Below, piece by piece: positions 1 through 7,448 of a stretch of 16,872 bases of DNA. Positions within the stretch are counted from its first letter, which is position 1. Every line of letters starts with the position of its first letter. This DNA is from Dehalococcoidia bacterium. GTDB taxonomy: Bacteria > Chloroflexota > Dehalococcoidia > Dehalococcoidales > JAUVZE01. Position numbers and translations under genes: made by a program. Location of the stretch: the NCBI GenBank assembly GCA_030602665.1, contig JAUVZE010000007.1:1-16872 (forward strand), in the 5' to 3' direction. The notes below the pieces were generated by a model. That model was not told where the DNA came from, made no database searches, and saw nothing but the letters and a program-made list of their open reading frames with translations.

Positions 1-16
1 CCTTGGGAAAGAGCAT
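1..16 (-). CDS. 5' end of a further minus-strand gene (first five codons only)
   Basis: On the minus strand an ATG at 16-14 is preceded, seven bases upstream, by the strong Shine-Dalgarno sequence AAGGAG (plus-strand CTCCTT at 24-29). It opens a frame reading M-L-F-P-K before the window ends. It lies about 70 bases downstream of the TatD-like gene on the same strand, so it is probably the next gene of the same cluster. Nothing can be said about its product. The call rests only on the ribosome binding site, the start codon and the context. Confidence 0.5.
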
Positions 17-54
17 ATTTAAACTCCTTTCTCACTATTTTCTGCGTCCGGGGA

Positions 55-80
55 TGACTATTAGTCACTCAGGTCAGTGA
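55..80. repeat. Palindrome TGACTA-T-TAGTCA followed by a short inverted repeat
   Basis: Bases 55-67 read TGACTATTAGTCA, a perfect palindrome around a central T. They overlap TCACT-caggtc-AGTGA at 65-80. Both lie in the short spacer between the TatD-like gene (stop at 88-90) and the ribosome binding site of the next minus-strand gene. It could be an operator or an mRNA hairpin between two genes. There is no T-run of the kind expected for an intrinsic terminator. Confidence 0.3.
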
Positions 81-87
81 AATTGAA

Positions 88-885
88 TCAGGCTAGATTG
101 AAGATTCGCACCGGATTCTTAAAGACTACCTGCTTAATATCATCCTCACTGAATCCAACTCTTTTCATCTCCAAGGCAGTCTTGGGTACAGATAGTGGGT
201 CTGAGGGCAAGGTAATATTACAGTCGCTGTCAATCAATACACTGTTCAAATCGCAATCCTTTAGTATTTTAGCTGCATCCTGCGGTCTCAGCCCTCTCCA
301 AGGCTGCACCGTTATCCCGACATTACAACCAAAATCAAAGACCTTTTTCGTTACCGAAGCATCGGCATGGTCTATTACCACTTTGCTAGGCTCCACCTTC
401 GCTTGCGCTATCAGCTCCAGGTATTGCTCAACCCAGGTTTCCTTGTCTAAGTGCGGGGTATGGAAGACCACTGGCATACCATACTCCTTAGCCATTTTCA
501 GCTGCGCCCTAAGGATTTCTTTCTGACGGGTTAGGTCAGGGCATGTCTGCGAGCCTGGCTCAAGACCAATCTCACCTATAGCTACTACTCTTTCCTCAGC
601 AATATACTTGGGAATTGCTGCTAAGACCCTTTCATAATCTGGAGGAATGTTGACCGGATTAAGGGCAACACCAACATACACATCTATAAGCTCCTGCTTC
701 CCCCTCCAGGTCTCAAATTTGGTAGCACGCTCAAAGTAGTCCAATAAAGTCTGTGAGGTTATAGGTAAGTGAAGGTGGGGATAGTAGGTTAGGGTTACCA
801 CTGCGGTTATGCCGGCGGTAGCCATTGAAGCTAAATCCTCACGTGTACGCGAATCTATATGTATGTGCGGGTCTATCATTTGCAT
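88..885 (-). CDS. TatD-like metal-dependent hydrolase (amidohydrolase TIM barrel)
   Basis: This 265-residue protein has the metal-ligand pattern of the TatD/amidohydrolase superfamily: D5-P-H7-I-H9 at the N terminus, E105 in AIGEIGLE, H142 in VVFHTP, H173 in VVIDHAD, and D219 or D221 near LIDSDCN at the end of the barrel. The family hydrolyses phosphoester, ester or amide bonds with one or two divalent metals in the cytoplasm. The divergent sequence suggests one of the uncharacterised TatD-related groups (COG1099-like) rather than the DNase TatD itself. The ATG at 885 has AGGAG nine bases upstream; a second in-frame ATG lies two codons in. It follows korC on the same strand after a 250-base spacer with hairpins, so co-transcription is possible but unproven. 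The substrate is unknown. Confidence 0.85.
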   Translation of the reverse strand: MQMIDPHIHIDSRTREDLASMATAGITAVVTLTYYPHLHLPITSQTLLDYFERATKFETWRGKQELIDVYVGVALNPVNIPPDYERVLAAIPKYIAEERVVAIGEIGLEPGSQTCPDLTRQKEILRAQLKMAKEYGMPVVFHTPHLDKETWVEQYLELIAQAKVEPSKVVIDHADASVTKKVFDFGCNVGITVQPWRGLRPQDAAKILKDCDLNSVLIDSDCNITLPSDPLSVPKTALEMKRVGFSEDDIKQVVFKNPVRIFNLA

Positions 886-991
886 TTATGACTTCTCCTA
901 ATAAGTATAGTGCAAGTTTTTAACCCGACCCTTTTCCTCTGTTGATTCTCCTCATAACCTATTTTTGTTGCGGGTCAGCCTCCTATTTGTA

Positions 992-1004
992 GAGGCAAAG
1001 CCTC
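992..1004. repeat. Mini-hairpin GAGGC-AAA-GCCTC
   Basis: A five-base-pair perfect stem with a three-base AAA loop sits in the 250-base spacer between korC and the TatD-like gene. The same design, a purine-rich arm ending in GGC, an RAA loop and GCC, recurs at 7242-7252 and 13719-13739. A second copy of GCCTC at 979-983 can also pair with GAGGC at 992-996. Confidence 0.45.
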
Positions 1005-1052
1005 CAATAACCCTTCGGTCTCTGGTCTTCTAGCTACTGCCCGAACCTAGTA

Positions 1053-1071
1053 GCCCGCCTACTGAGCGGGC
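1053..1071. repeat. Stem-loop GCCCGC-ctactga-GCGGGC downstream of korC
   Basis: The six-base GC-only stem with a seven-base loop starts 66 bases past the korC stop in the direction of transcription. It could protect the 3' end of the kor transcript or attenuate readthrough into the TatD-like gene. No U-tract follows on the minus strand, so it is not a classical intrinsic terminator. Confidence 0.4.
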
Positions 1072-1136
1072 AAAGATTAGCTTTAGTTATTGACTGGTGG
1101 GAGTGGATTCATCTCCCTTATTTCTTGGCTGCTTAT

Positions 1137-1739
1137 CTAGATTTCAGACTCCTCTTTATTTTCTACAGACTTAAGGCTCCCTCTCAAATTGTCGGCAAGT
1201 TTTAGGGCTTCATCAAAGGCCATGAGATTCGCTGCCAACTTGGCTGAAGGGAGTCTTTTCCCCATGACGTTGGCTAAAGAACTACGAGAGACGCTGGGAC
1301 AGAAAGACACTATCGCACCAAGGGCCGCCATGTTGATGGCTCTCCCCTCACCCACTCCCTGGGCTATTTGCCGGAAGGGGAGACTGGCTACCTTTCCCCA
1401 GAGGACTCTTTGTACTAGGTCTGAGTCCACAACGACCAGACCTTCAGTTTTCAAATCGGGTAGATTCCGGTCACAGGCCTCTTGAGTCAAAGCAACGAGG
1501 AGGTCCAACTCTAAAGCCCGAGGATAATCAATCTCTCTACCACTCAGAATTACCTCGGAGACCGAGTTGCCTCCCCTCGCCTCAGGGCCATAGCTCTGGC
1601 TCTGTGCAGCATGTCTGCCATCTAGGATTGCGGCCTCAGCCAGGATTATCCCAGCTAGAATCATACCCTGCCCCCCAGAGCCAGCCAGCCTTATTTCGTA
1701 CTTTGAGTCATTCTGAGAGAAGTTTCTTCTATTCTTCAT
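1137..1739 (-). CDS. korC: 2-oxoacid:ferredoxin oxidoreductase, gamma subunit
   Basis: The 200-residue protein is the gamma (CoA-binding) subunit of a four-subunit 2-oxoacid:ferredoxin oxidoreductase. It has the family hallmarks: the glycine loop LAGSGGQGM at residues 18-26, then SQSYGPEARGG and SEVILSG, which form the Rossmann-like gamma domain. With KorA and KorB it completes oxidative decarboxylation of a 2-oxoacid with CoA to acyl-CoA, CO2 and reduced ferredoxin. Its length is typical of stand-alone gamma subunits. The ATG at 1739 overlaps the end of korB by 11 bases, which points to translational coupling. The best ribosome site, GAGG, lies inside korB. It is the last gene of korDABC. 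The exact 2-oxoacid (2-oxoglutarate or another) is not fixed by these motifs. Confidence 0.93.
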   Translation of the reverse strand: MKNRRNFSQNDSKYEIRLAGSGGQGMILAGIILAEAAILDGRHAAQSQSYGPEARGGNSVSEVILSGREIDYPRALELDLLVALTQEACDRNLPDLKTEGLVVVDSDLVQRVLWGKVASLPFRQIAQGVGEGRAINMAALGAIVSFCPSVSRSSLANVMGKRLPSAKLAANLMAFDEALKLADNLRGSLKSVENKEESEI

Positions 1740-2523
1740 GGTAGGTTGGCCTCTCCCTATCCACCAGAACGCCGGTCACTATCTTTCCTTCAAGCTCCGC
1801 CTCACCAAGTTCCCTCGCTTTTTCCACCGGTATGGAGTTATCCTTCTGCCACTTCATCATCTCGGCTGGGGAATCTAGTCCTAGGTAACGCCCACCGTAG
1901 GTCACACACTGAGAGACTACTTCGACCATAGCGAATCCCTTCTTCTTGAGGGCCTTACCTATCAACCGGTCTAGAAGTCGGGTGTGGTACACAGTGGACC
2001 TGGCGACAAAGGCTGCCCCAGCAGCTTCTACCACGCGGCAGATGTCAAAGTTGGGCTCGAGGTTTCCATAGGGGCAGGAGGTAGTTTTTACCCCCAGAGG
2101 AGTGGTGGGAGAGCACTGCCCCCCGGTCATCCCGTAGATCTGATTGTTAATGATGAAGCTCGCAATCTCCACATTCCGTCTAGCAGCGTGGATGAGGTGA
2201 TTTCCTCCGATAGCTATGGCATCGCCGTCACCCATTATGGTGATTACCTTGAGGCGAGGTTTGGCGAGCTTTATCCCGGTAGCAAAGGTAAGAGCCCTAC
2301 CATGGGTAGTATGCACAGTATTGAAGTCAACATAAACGGGTAGTCGGCTAGAACAGCCGATGCCGGAGACAAGGACTACTTCGTCCTTGCTGTACCCGAC
2401 CCGATCAATGGCTCTAATCAAGGCCTGCATGAAAATTCCATTCCCACAGCCAGCACACCAAATGTGCGGGAACTTCTTGGTGGAACGGAGATATTTATGG
2501 ACAAGTTCAGCCGTTTCCTTCAC
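1729..2523 (-). CDS. korB: 2-oxoacid:ferredoxin oxidoreductase, beta (TPP-binding) subunit
   Basis: This 264-residue beta subunit binds thiamine pyrophosphate and the proximal [4Fe-4S] cluster. Visible features are WCAGCGNG with C23 and C26, GIGCSSR with C57, and SQCVTYGG with C206; these four cysteines match the cluster ligands of the family. The TPP/Mg motif runs from GDGDA at 98-102 to NN at 126-127, followed by YGMTGGQ. The start is GTG at 2523. Its first bases form a four-base GTGA overlap with the korA stop, and GAGGAG lies about eight bases upstream inside korA, so coupling with korA is strong. The IGGNHLIHAARRN segment is typical of KorB/VorA-type rather than fused pyruvate enzymes. 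The substrate remains inferred. Confidence 0.95.
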   Translation of the reverse strand: MKETAELVHKYLRSTKKFPHIWCAGCGNGIFMQALIRAIDRVGYSKDEVVLVSGIGCSSRLPVYVDFNTVHTTHGRALTFATGIKLAKPRLKVITIMGDGDAIAIGGNHLIHAARRNVEIASFIINNQIYGMTGGQCSPTTPLGVKTTSCPYGNLEPNFDICRVVEAAGAAFVARSTVYHTRLLDRLIGKALKKKGFAMVEVVSQCVTYGGRYLGLDSPAEMMKWQKDNSIPVEKARELGEAELEGKIVTGVLVDRERPTYHEE

Positions 2524-3665
2524 GGGTGTATCTCCTCAAGTGTCTTAAGTATCTCCCGAGGGGTTATCAATGTGCCATCTACTTTGTTTATGGTGACCAC
2601 TTCACATCTACCTTGATTGACCCTTTTCACCTCACGGGAAATCTGCCCAATATTCAGCTCTGGCACCAGAACTTTCTGAGACTTTTCTAGGACTTTGGTT
2701 ACCGTCTGGCTCATGAAGGGCCAGAGGACCTTCAGCTTGACGAGTCCTACCTTAAGGCCCTTTTCCCGAGCCTCCTTTACTGCCGGCAGTGCGGCACGGG
2801 CAACGAAGCCGTAGGCTATTACTGTTATCAGGGCATCCTCAGTGTAAAAAGAGTCCAACCATTGTAGGCGGTGCAAATCCTTTGATATCTTCCAGAAGAG
2901 CCGCGAAATCAAAGACTCTGCCTCATCCTTTCGGGTAGTTGGATAACCCTGCACATCATGACACAAACCTGTCACGTGGTAGCGGTATCCTTCTCCAAAC
3001 GCAGGCATGGGCGGAACACCGGTGCCGGGGTCCCCATAGGGTATATACCACTCGGGCGGAACTGTTGGCTGGGACCTTTCCTCAACCTCTATGTCCCCTT
3101 TAGCAGGTACTATCACCCCTTCTCTCATGTGGGCGACTACCTCATCTACAAGTACGATTACTGGTGTGCGGTATCTTTCCGAGAGGTTAAAGGCCTGCAC
3201 AGTGAGCTCCAAGAACTCATGAACTGAGGAAGGGGCAAGGGCAATGGTGGGGTGATCGCCGTGAGTCCCCCAGCGGGCCTGCATGACGTCGCCCTGAGAT
3301 GGCTGAGTGGGGAGGCCCTGGCTCGGACCGACACGCATCACATCAACGATAACGCAGGGAACCTCAGTCATGATGGCAAAGCCGATATTCTCCTGCATCA
3401 GTGAGAATCCTGGCCCACTGGTAGCTGTCATGCTCTTCGCGCCGGCGAGGGAGGCACCGATAACCGCACCCATACTTCCTATCTCGTCTTCCATTTGGAT
3501 GAAGACTCCTCCAGCCTTAGGAAGCTCCCGAGCCATAACCTCCATGATTTCTGAGGCTGGAGTGATAGGATACCCGGCAAAGAAATGGCAACCGGCCATG
3601 AGGGCACCCTTTACACAGGCCTCACTGCCCTGAAGAAGAACCTGTTTCCGTGTGACTTTTCTCAT
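2520..3665 (-). CDS. korA: 2-oxoacid:ferredoxin oxidoreductase, alpha subunit
   Basis: The 381-residue alpha subunit carries the pyrimidine-binding half of the TPP site: GYPITPASEI at residues 31-40, the expected catalytic glutamate near E61 in MEDEIGSMGA, and the TSGPGFSLM loop at 82-90. VGPSQGLPTQPSQGD and ARWGTHGDHP follow, typical of KorA/VorB-type subunits. The gamma domain is not fused to it, which agrees with a separate korC. I chose the ATG at 3665; a TTG four codons earlier is possible, and a later start would remove the conserved LLQG segment. Either way it overlaps the end of korD by 44 or more bases, unusually long for such a pair. Neither start has a convincing ribosome site. The subunit acts in the cytoplasm with korB, korC and korD. 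Confidence 0.95.
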   Translation of the reverse strand: MRKVTRKQVLLQGSEACVKGALMAGCHFFAGYPITPASEIMEVMARELPKAGGVFIQMEDEIGSMGAVIGASLAGAKSMTATSGPGFSLMQENIGFAIMTEVPCVIVDVMRVGPSQGLPTQPSQGDVMQARWGTHGDHPTIALAPSSVHEFLELTVQAFNLSERYRTPVIVLVDEVVAHMREGVIVPAKGDIEVEERSQPTVPPEWYIPYGDPGTGVPPMPAFGEGYRYHVTGLCHDVQGYPTTRKDEAESLISRLFWKISKDLHRLQWLDSFYTEDALITVIAYGFVARAALPAVKEAREKGLKVGLVKLKVLWPFMSQTVTKVLEKSQKVLVPELNIGQISREVKRVNQGRCEVVTINKVDGTLITPREILKTLEEIHP

Positions 3666-3849
3666 CGCTGTGCACAACTATCGCATAATCGGGACATCTT
3701 ATTTCGCACCATCTGCACCCAGTGCACTTTTCAATGTCCTTTACCACGGGGTACGATGCTTTGTCTGCTTCCAGAATTTGTTGGGGGCAGAAGGCAATAC
3801 AGATGCCGCATTTCTTACACCATCCCCGATAAATTTCAACCTTGACCAT
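3622..3849 (-). CDS. korD: 2-oxoacid:ferredoxin oxidoreductase, delta (ferredoxin-like) subunit
   Basis: This 75-residue 2x[4Fe-4S] ferredoxin has two CX2CX2CX3CP motifs, with cysteines at 11, 14, 17 and 21 and at 42, 45, 48 and 52. It passes electrons from the KorAB active site to external ferredoxin. It is the first gene of the korDABC set, the order known from archaeal and many anaerobic bacterial enzymes. I prefer the ATG at 3849; a TTG three codons upstream is the alternative. No clear Shine-Dalgarno sequence is seen, and the candidate promoter just upstream would give a very short leader. The last 18 residues are hydrophilic (SDEKSHTETGSSSGQ at the end) and overlap the korA start, so this tail may be dictated partly by the overlap. 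Confidence 0.92.
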   Translation of the reverse strand: MVKVEIYRGWCKKCGICIAFCPQQILEADKASYPVVKDIEKCTGCRWCEIRCPDYAIVVHSDEKSHTETGSSSGQ

Positions 3850-3860
3850 GACCCACAATT

Positions 3861-3889
3861 ATCATACAGGATTTTCTGGCGTGATACAA
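3861..3889 (-). promoter_or_regulatory. Candidate promoter of korDABC
   Basis: On the minus strand TTGTAT (plus 3884-3889) and TATGAT (plus 3861-3866) are separated by exactly 17 bases. The -10 box matches five of six consensus bases and the -35 box three of six. Transcription would begin only a few bases before the korD ATG, giving an almost leaderless mRNA. This would fit the missing ribosome site, but the prediction is weak. Confidence 0.3.
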
Positions 3890-4056
3890 GGTAATGTTGG
3901 TTGTTTTCAAAAAGTGGCTATTCTTCAGTCCACCTGAAAAAGGATTACTCCAGTCTATTTGCTTCCTTTCACGGTGAACTCAGGGAAGGGAAACTTGGGT
4001 TTAGCTTCAGCCGGTGGTGAAACTACCGAGGAAGGCGGCTGTGGTTTAACACTCCA

Positions 4057-5433
4057 TTACGGTTGTGCGCTGCTAAAGGTGAAAATATCCATTAACTCAG
4101 CTATGTCACTAATTGACTCAAGATGCAATATTAGGTTTAAGGATGTATTCATATTTTCTGCAGAGAGCGATAGACGAACACAATCCCTGTATTTGTTGGT
4201 CAGTTCCTCCCAACTAAGTGGATTTTTCGGGTTACCCTTGGCCACATCTACTTTACGTGAATAAGCGTTACCGTTTTGAAGCCTAGCTACTACCTCACCA
4301 CCTAGGTCGACAAGTCCAGACCCCATCTCAGGAGGATGAACATATCTTATCTTTTTCATCAGCTCTTGCACCGCTGGGTCCCTCACCTTTTCGTCACTAA
4401 ATTGTTTTAGAGATACTTCGCCGTCAATAAGAGCAATAGCTACACAGAACTCCAGGCTGAACTTCCCCTCCAAGCCTGTTTTTGGATGCGAATGAATCAA
4501 AACACGGGGCAGTCCAGAGCTAGTCCGGCACTCGATCTGAATTATATCGTTAGGGTCAATCCCAGCTTCTCTTTTTAGGTCTAGGGCAGCACTTATAGCC
4601 CAGTGACTGTAAGCACAAGATGGATAGGGCTTGAATGCTATACCAGGAGAAACAATGTAGAACTCTGTTCCAACTCGTTGGTTCATCTGCACCACTTCAT
4701 GCCCTGCCCTACCACCTAGAACCTCACAAAAGCCCGATGGACCATCTAAAATACTTCCGTCTGCTGTGAAACCACTGTGAGCTAGTACTGTTGCAACTAC
4801 ACCGTTTCTGGCCGCGTTCCCGGCATGAAGGGGTTTTGTCATAGTGCCAAAATTTTTCCTTAGTCCCCCGCATAGAGAAGCAGAAATACCCAAGGCTATC
4901 CTTATTTTATCCTCATCGAGCTCTAGCATTTTAGCTATAGCAGCAGCAGCACCAATGCTACCTAGGGTAGAAGTTGTGTGCCACCCTAGGTCATACTGTT
5001 GCTTCGCACATACCATGGCAATCCTAGCCGCGACCTCAAAACCAGTGATATAGGCTAGCAGAACATCTTCGCCTGACAAATGATACTTCTCGGCAACAGC
5101 TAAAACTGCCGGTAAAATCGCAGCTGTTGGGTGGTAAGGCGTTGAATGGTTAGGAACGAAATAGTCATCGTAGTCTAGAGCATGTGCCTTGGTGCCATTA
5201 ACCCATGCAGCTTGGTCAATAGACGTTCTGAAACCTTCACCAATAACCCCGGCCTCGGGTCTACCGGCACCCTTAACGTATTCGCTAATTATCTTACCCG
5301 AAGTTTCTTCGCAACCTGCTAAAGTAGCCCCCAAACAGTCAAGGATAGCCATCTTGCCCGCATTTATTGCCGCCGCAGGAAGCTGGTCATATGACATTTC
5401 TGCAACAAACTTAGCTATCTCTTCTGTGAACAT
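4057..5433 (-). CDS. MmgE/PrpD family protein (2-methylcitrate dehydratase-like)
   Basis: The 458-residue protein matches the MmgE/PrpD family along its whole length. It has the N-terminal all-helical domain with LDCLGATLAG at 31-40, the active-site stretch NGTKAHALDYDD at 79-90, HPTAAILPAVLA from 101, and a C-terminal domain with KPYPSCAYSH. Members include 2-methylcitrate dehydratase, cis-aconitate decarboxylase and iminodisuccinate epimerase, so a di- or tricarboxylate substrate is likely but the reaction is open. I chose the ATG at 5433, preceded by AAGGACAAGG; a GTG six codons earlier is possible. It sits between the CoA-transferase and korD on the same strand, with spacers of roughly 200 bases each side. 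The same frame stays open for 33 codons past the TAA stop with a proline-rich sequence. Confidence 0.93.
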   Translation of the reverse strand: MFTEEIAKFVAEMSYDQLPAAAINAGKMAILDCLGATLAGCEETSGKIISEYVKGAGRPEAGVIGEGFRTSIDQAAWVNGTKAHALDYDDYFVPNHSTPYHPTAAILPAVLAVAEKYHLSGEDVLLAYITGFEVAARIAMVCAKQQYDLGWHTTSTLGSIGAAAAIAKMLELDEDKIRIALGISASLCGGLRKNFGTMTKPLHAGNAARNGVVATVLAHSGFTADGSILDGPSGFCEVLGGRAGHEVVQMNQRVGTEFYIVSPGIAFKPYPSCAYSHWAISAALDLKREAGIDPNDIIQIECRTSSGLPRVLIHSHPKTGLEGKFSLEFCVAIALIDGEVSLKQFSDEKVRDPAVQELMKKIRYVHPPEMGSGLVDLGGEVVARLQNGNAYSRKVDVAKGNPKNPLSWEELTNKYRDCVRLSLSAENMNTSLNLILHLESISDIAELMDIFTFSSAQP

Positions 5434-5635
5434 ATTCCTTGTCCTTTTCACTTCGTATCAACCTTTATCTCCTAAAATTATCTCGGCTTCTCTGATAAGT
5501 CTTCTCCATAACTACCCGCACATCAATCTTTTTCAGAACAAGATTCTCCACCGAGAGGTTACCCTAAGCCGCACTAAACTTGATGAACACACTGATAATT
5601 TAGGCTTCTATTATGTCTTTTAACCGAGTTTGGTC

Positions 5636-6898
5636 TCATAAGACTTTTGAATTTCTTAGTTCCTCTAATTGCTCCGATGAATAGCCAAGTAAGTCTTGGT
5701 AAACAACTTCGTTGGCAGCGCCAAAAGGCAATCCGGGGAAACTAATCTCACCCGGCGTGTTCAGCAATCTTATAGGCACATCGGGTATCCTGAAAGTCTC
5801 ACCTGTTGCCGGGTCAAGCACATCAACAAGTGTCTTTCTCTCTCGTATATGCGGGTCTTCGGCAATGTCACGCATATCGGCAATCTTCCCGGCCGTTACC
5901 TCCAATTTCGCACAAGCCTTAAGAGCTTCATCCAAATCCATTTTTGAAAACCATTCAGCAATTAGATGGTTGAGTTCTGCTCTACTATCCTCTTTGATTC
6001 GTGCCTCGTTCGTCTTGAAACGGGGGTCAGTCTTTAATTCAGGTTTGCCTATTGCATCCATTAGCCTCTCAAAGGGGACCTGGGCAGAGGCAGAAAGTGT
6101 TACCCAACGGCCGTCCTTGGTCTGATAATTGTTCCGAGGCGCAGTGAAACTCAACTCGCTTCCCCAAGGCTGAGGAATTTCACCAGTTAGCCAGTAGTCA
6201 AGGAAATTGGCACCAAGAAGCCCGAGTAAGGGTTCATAAAGTGACACATCAATTTCCTGGCCACCATATTCCCCTCTTTTTGCACCTCGTAGTGCCACCA
6301 TGATTCCAAAAGCCAGGTGCTGCCCGGCAATCATATCTGCCAAGGGTAGGGGCGGACTGAGAGACGCACCACCTCGCTCAGCATTCAGGTAGGTATAACC
6401 ACTAAGTCCTTCTGCCAAAGTACCCAATCCTGGTCTTGGCGCATATGGCCCCGTTTGGCCATAACCTGTAATTCGGCCTATAATCAGGCCTTTATTGAGT
6501 TCAAAGAGCCGTTCAGCAGTAAAACCCAACCTATCAAGGGCTCCGGGGCGCATGTTTTCAATGAGAACGTCTGATTCCAAGACTAAGTCTGCAAAAATTT
6601 TTGCTCCTTCGGGGGCTCTCAGATTCAGAGTTACAGGAAGCTTGTTACGACTTACTACCGACCACCAAGGCTGGATGCCTCCCTTGAGAACTCCCCATGC
6701 GTGAGTGGCGTCAGGGAGAGTGGGGTTCTCAATCTTAATGACCTCAGCCCCAAAATCGCCTAGAAGTGTTGCCGCGAAAGGAGCTGCCACTACCGTAGAT
6801 AGATCAATGACACGGAGGTCTTTAAGAGGCAATCCCCCCCCTTGTCTATAAGCTCTTTGCCGTCGGATAAAATCACTCATCTTTTCACCTGGGTGCAT
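5636..6898 (-). CDS. CaiB/BaiF (family III) CoA-transferase
   Basis: This 420-residue protein is a full-length family III CoA-transferase, an enzyme that moves CoA between carboxylic acids through an aspartyl-CoA intermediate. The N-terminal LKDLRVIDLSTVVAAPFAA, FGAEVIKIENP, RNKLPVTLNL and GYGQTGPYAPRPG segments are family signatures, and D188 in PLADMIAG is the expected catalytic aspartate. The C terminus has the usual IADMRDIAEDPHIRER substrate-loop region. Two starts are plausible: the ATG at 6898, with AAGGAG seven bases upstream, and an ATG six codons in at 6880, with AGGTGA upstream. Donor and acceptor acids are unknown. As the first gene after a 550-base spacer it probably has its own promoter and a leader containing a five-codon upstream frame. 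Confidence 0.93.
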   Translation of the reverse strand: MHPGEKMSDFIRRQRAYRQGGGLPLKDLRVIDLSTVVAAPFAATLLGDFGAEVIKIENPTLPDATHAWGVLKGGIQPWWSVVSRNKLPVTLNLRAPEGAKIFADLVLESDVLIENMRPGALDRLGFTAERLFELNKGLIIGRITGYGQTGPYAPRPGLGTLAEGLSGYTYLNAERGGASLSPPLPLADMIAGQHLAFGIMVALRGAKRGEYGGQEIDVSLYEPLLGLLGANFLDYWLTGEIPQPWGSELSFTAPRNNYQTKDGRWVTLSASAQVPFERLMDAIGKPELKTDPRFKTNEARIKEDSRAELNHLIAEWFSKMDLDEALKACAKLEVTAGKIADMRDIAEDPHIRERKTLVDVLDPATGETFRIPDVPIRLLNTPGEISFPGLPFGAANEVVYQDLLGYSSEQLEELRNSKVL

Positions 6899-6932
6899 AA
6901 CTCATCTCCTTATTCTGGCGCAATCGCAAATC

Positions 6933-6950
6933 TTACTCTTTTTTCTTCAT
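6933..6950 (-). other. Five-codon upstream frame MKKKE in the CoA-transferase leader
   Basis: ATG AAG AAA AAA GAG TAA follows GAAAGGAG with an ideal six-base gap (plus-strand CTCCTT at 6957-6962). It ends about 35 bases before the CoA-transferase start. The ribosome site is as good as any in the window, so the codons are probably read if the leader is transcribed. A role in translational control is inference. Confidence 0.3.
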
Positions 6951-7048
6951 GGCAGGCTCCTTTCTATCCCTCATTATAGGGTATTCTGACCCTGCCAGTT
7001 ACTCTAACCTAAAGTGTCAAAGTTTCAGGGGTTCACTCCATTATGTGC

Positions 7049-7077
7049 ATCTTAAGTAGTGGATTTACTTTTGTCAA
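7049..7077 (-). promoter_or_regulatory. Candidate promoter of the CoA-transferase transcript
   Basis: A perfect TTGACA (plus-strand TGTCAA at 7072-7077) is followed after exactly 17 bases by TAAGAT (plus 7049-7054), which matches four of six -10 consensus bases. Transcription would start near 7042 and give a leader of about 145 bases before the CoA-transferase ATG, including the MKKKE frame. Confidence 0.45.
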
Positions 7078-7241
7078 TACTGCAAGAATAAGAAGGGAAC
7101 CCAGTGTGTGCAGCTACTATTACGCCTCCTAAGATTTGTTCTATCGTTTGCAATAGGACTTAACAATTCATCGGCATGTGTGGTGAAGTTCTACCCTGTG
7201 GGTCGGGCTGCTTTTGCATCCTCTTACACTCACCCCTTAGC

Positions 7242-7252
7242 GGGCGAAGCCC
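7242..7252. repeat. Mini-hairpin GGGC-GAA-GCCC
   Basis: A perfect four-base-pair stem with a GAA loop lies in a gene-free spacer, within the context CCCCTTAGC before and CTTC after. It has the same GGC-RAA-GCC core as the hairpins at 992-1004 and 13719-13739. Confidence 0.4.
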
Positions 7253-7448
7253 CTTCAACAATAGAGGTGTTTCATATTTATAACACTCTAAAGCCTGAGA
7301 AGGCAGCTAGATTTTGATTATAGGGTGTCCCTTAGCTCAGTAGATGTAATCGCCTTTAGTGTAGGTTATATTCGCTTAGTTGGGATATTGCTTACTTCTT
7401 TCTATGGATTGATTAGTGCCTTGAGAAATATAGGATTTGGAAAACAAC

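Larger units (their letters stand above)
6899..7448. other. 550-base spacer between cupin and CoA-transferase genes
   Basis: I see no gene here. The spacer holds a candidate minus-strand promoter (7049-7077), a mini-hairpin (7242-7252), a five-codon upstream frame (6933-6950) and the ten-base direct repeat ATTATAGGGT at 6973-6982 and 7316-7325. On the minus strand that repeat reads ACCCTATAAT, a perfect -10-like hexamer, but neither copy has a good -35 box. Confidence 0.5.

Noticed and set aside
5465..5563. Minus-strand 32-codon open frame ending in AGGAGATAA before the MmgE/PrpD gene
   Set aside because: It is too short, has no good start with a ribosome site, and lies in an AT-rich leader.
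7108..7317. Plus-strand open frame of 69 codons in the spacer before the CoA-transferase
   Set aside because: It has no ribosome site, runs through the GGGC-GAA-GCCC hairpin, has a low-complexity start and matches no known family.
7321..7380. tRNA-like stretch with TTAGCTCAGTAG
   Set aside because: It resembles a tRNA D-arm, but no anticodon arm, T-loop (GGTTCGAAT-type) or acceptor pairing is present.
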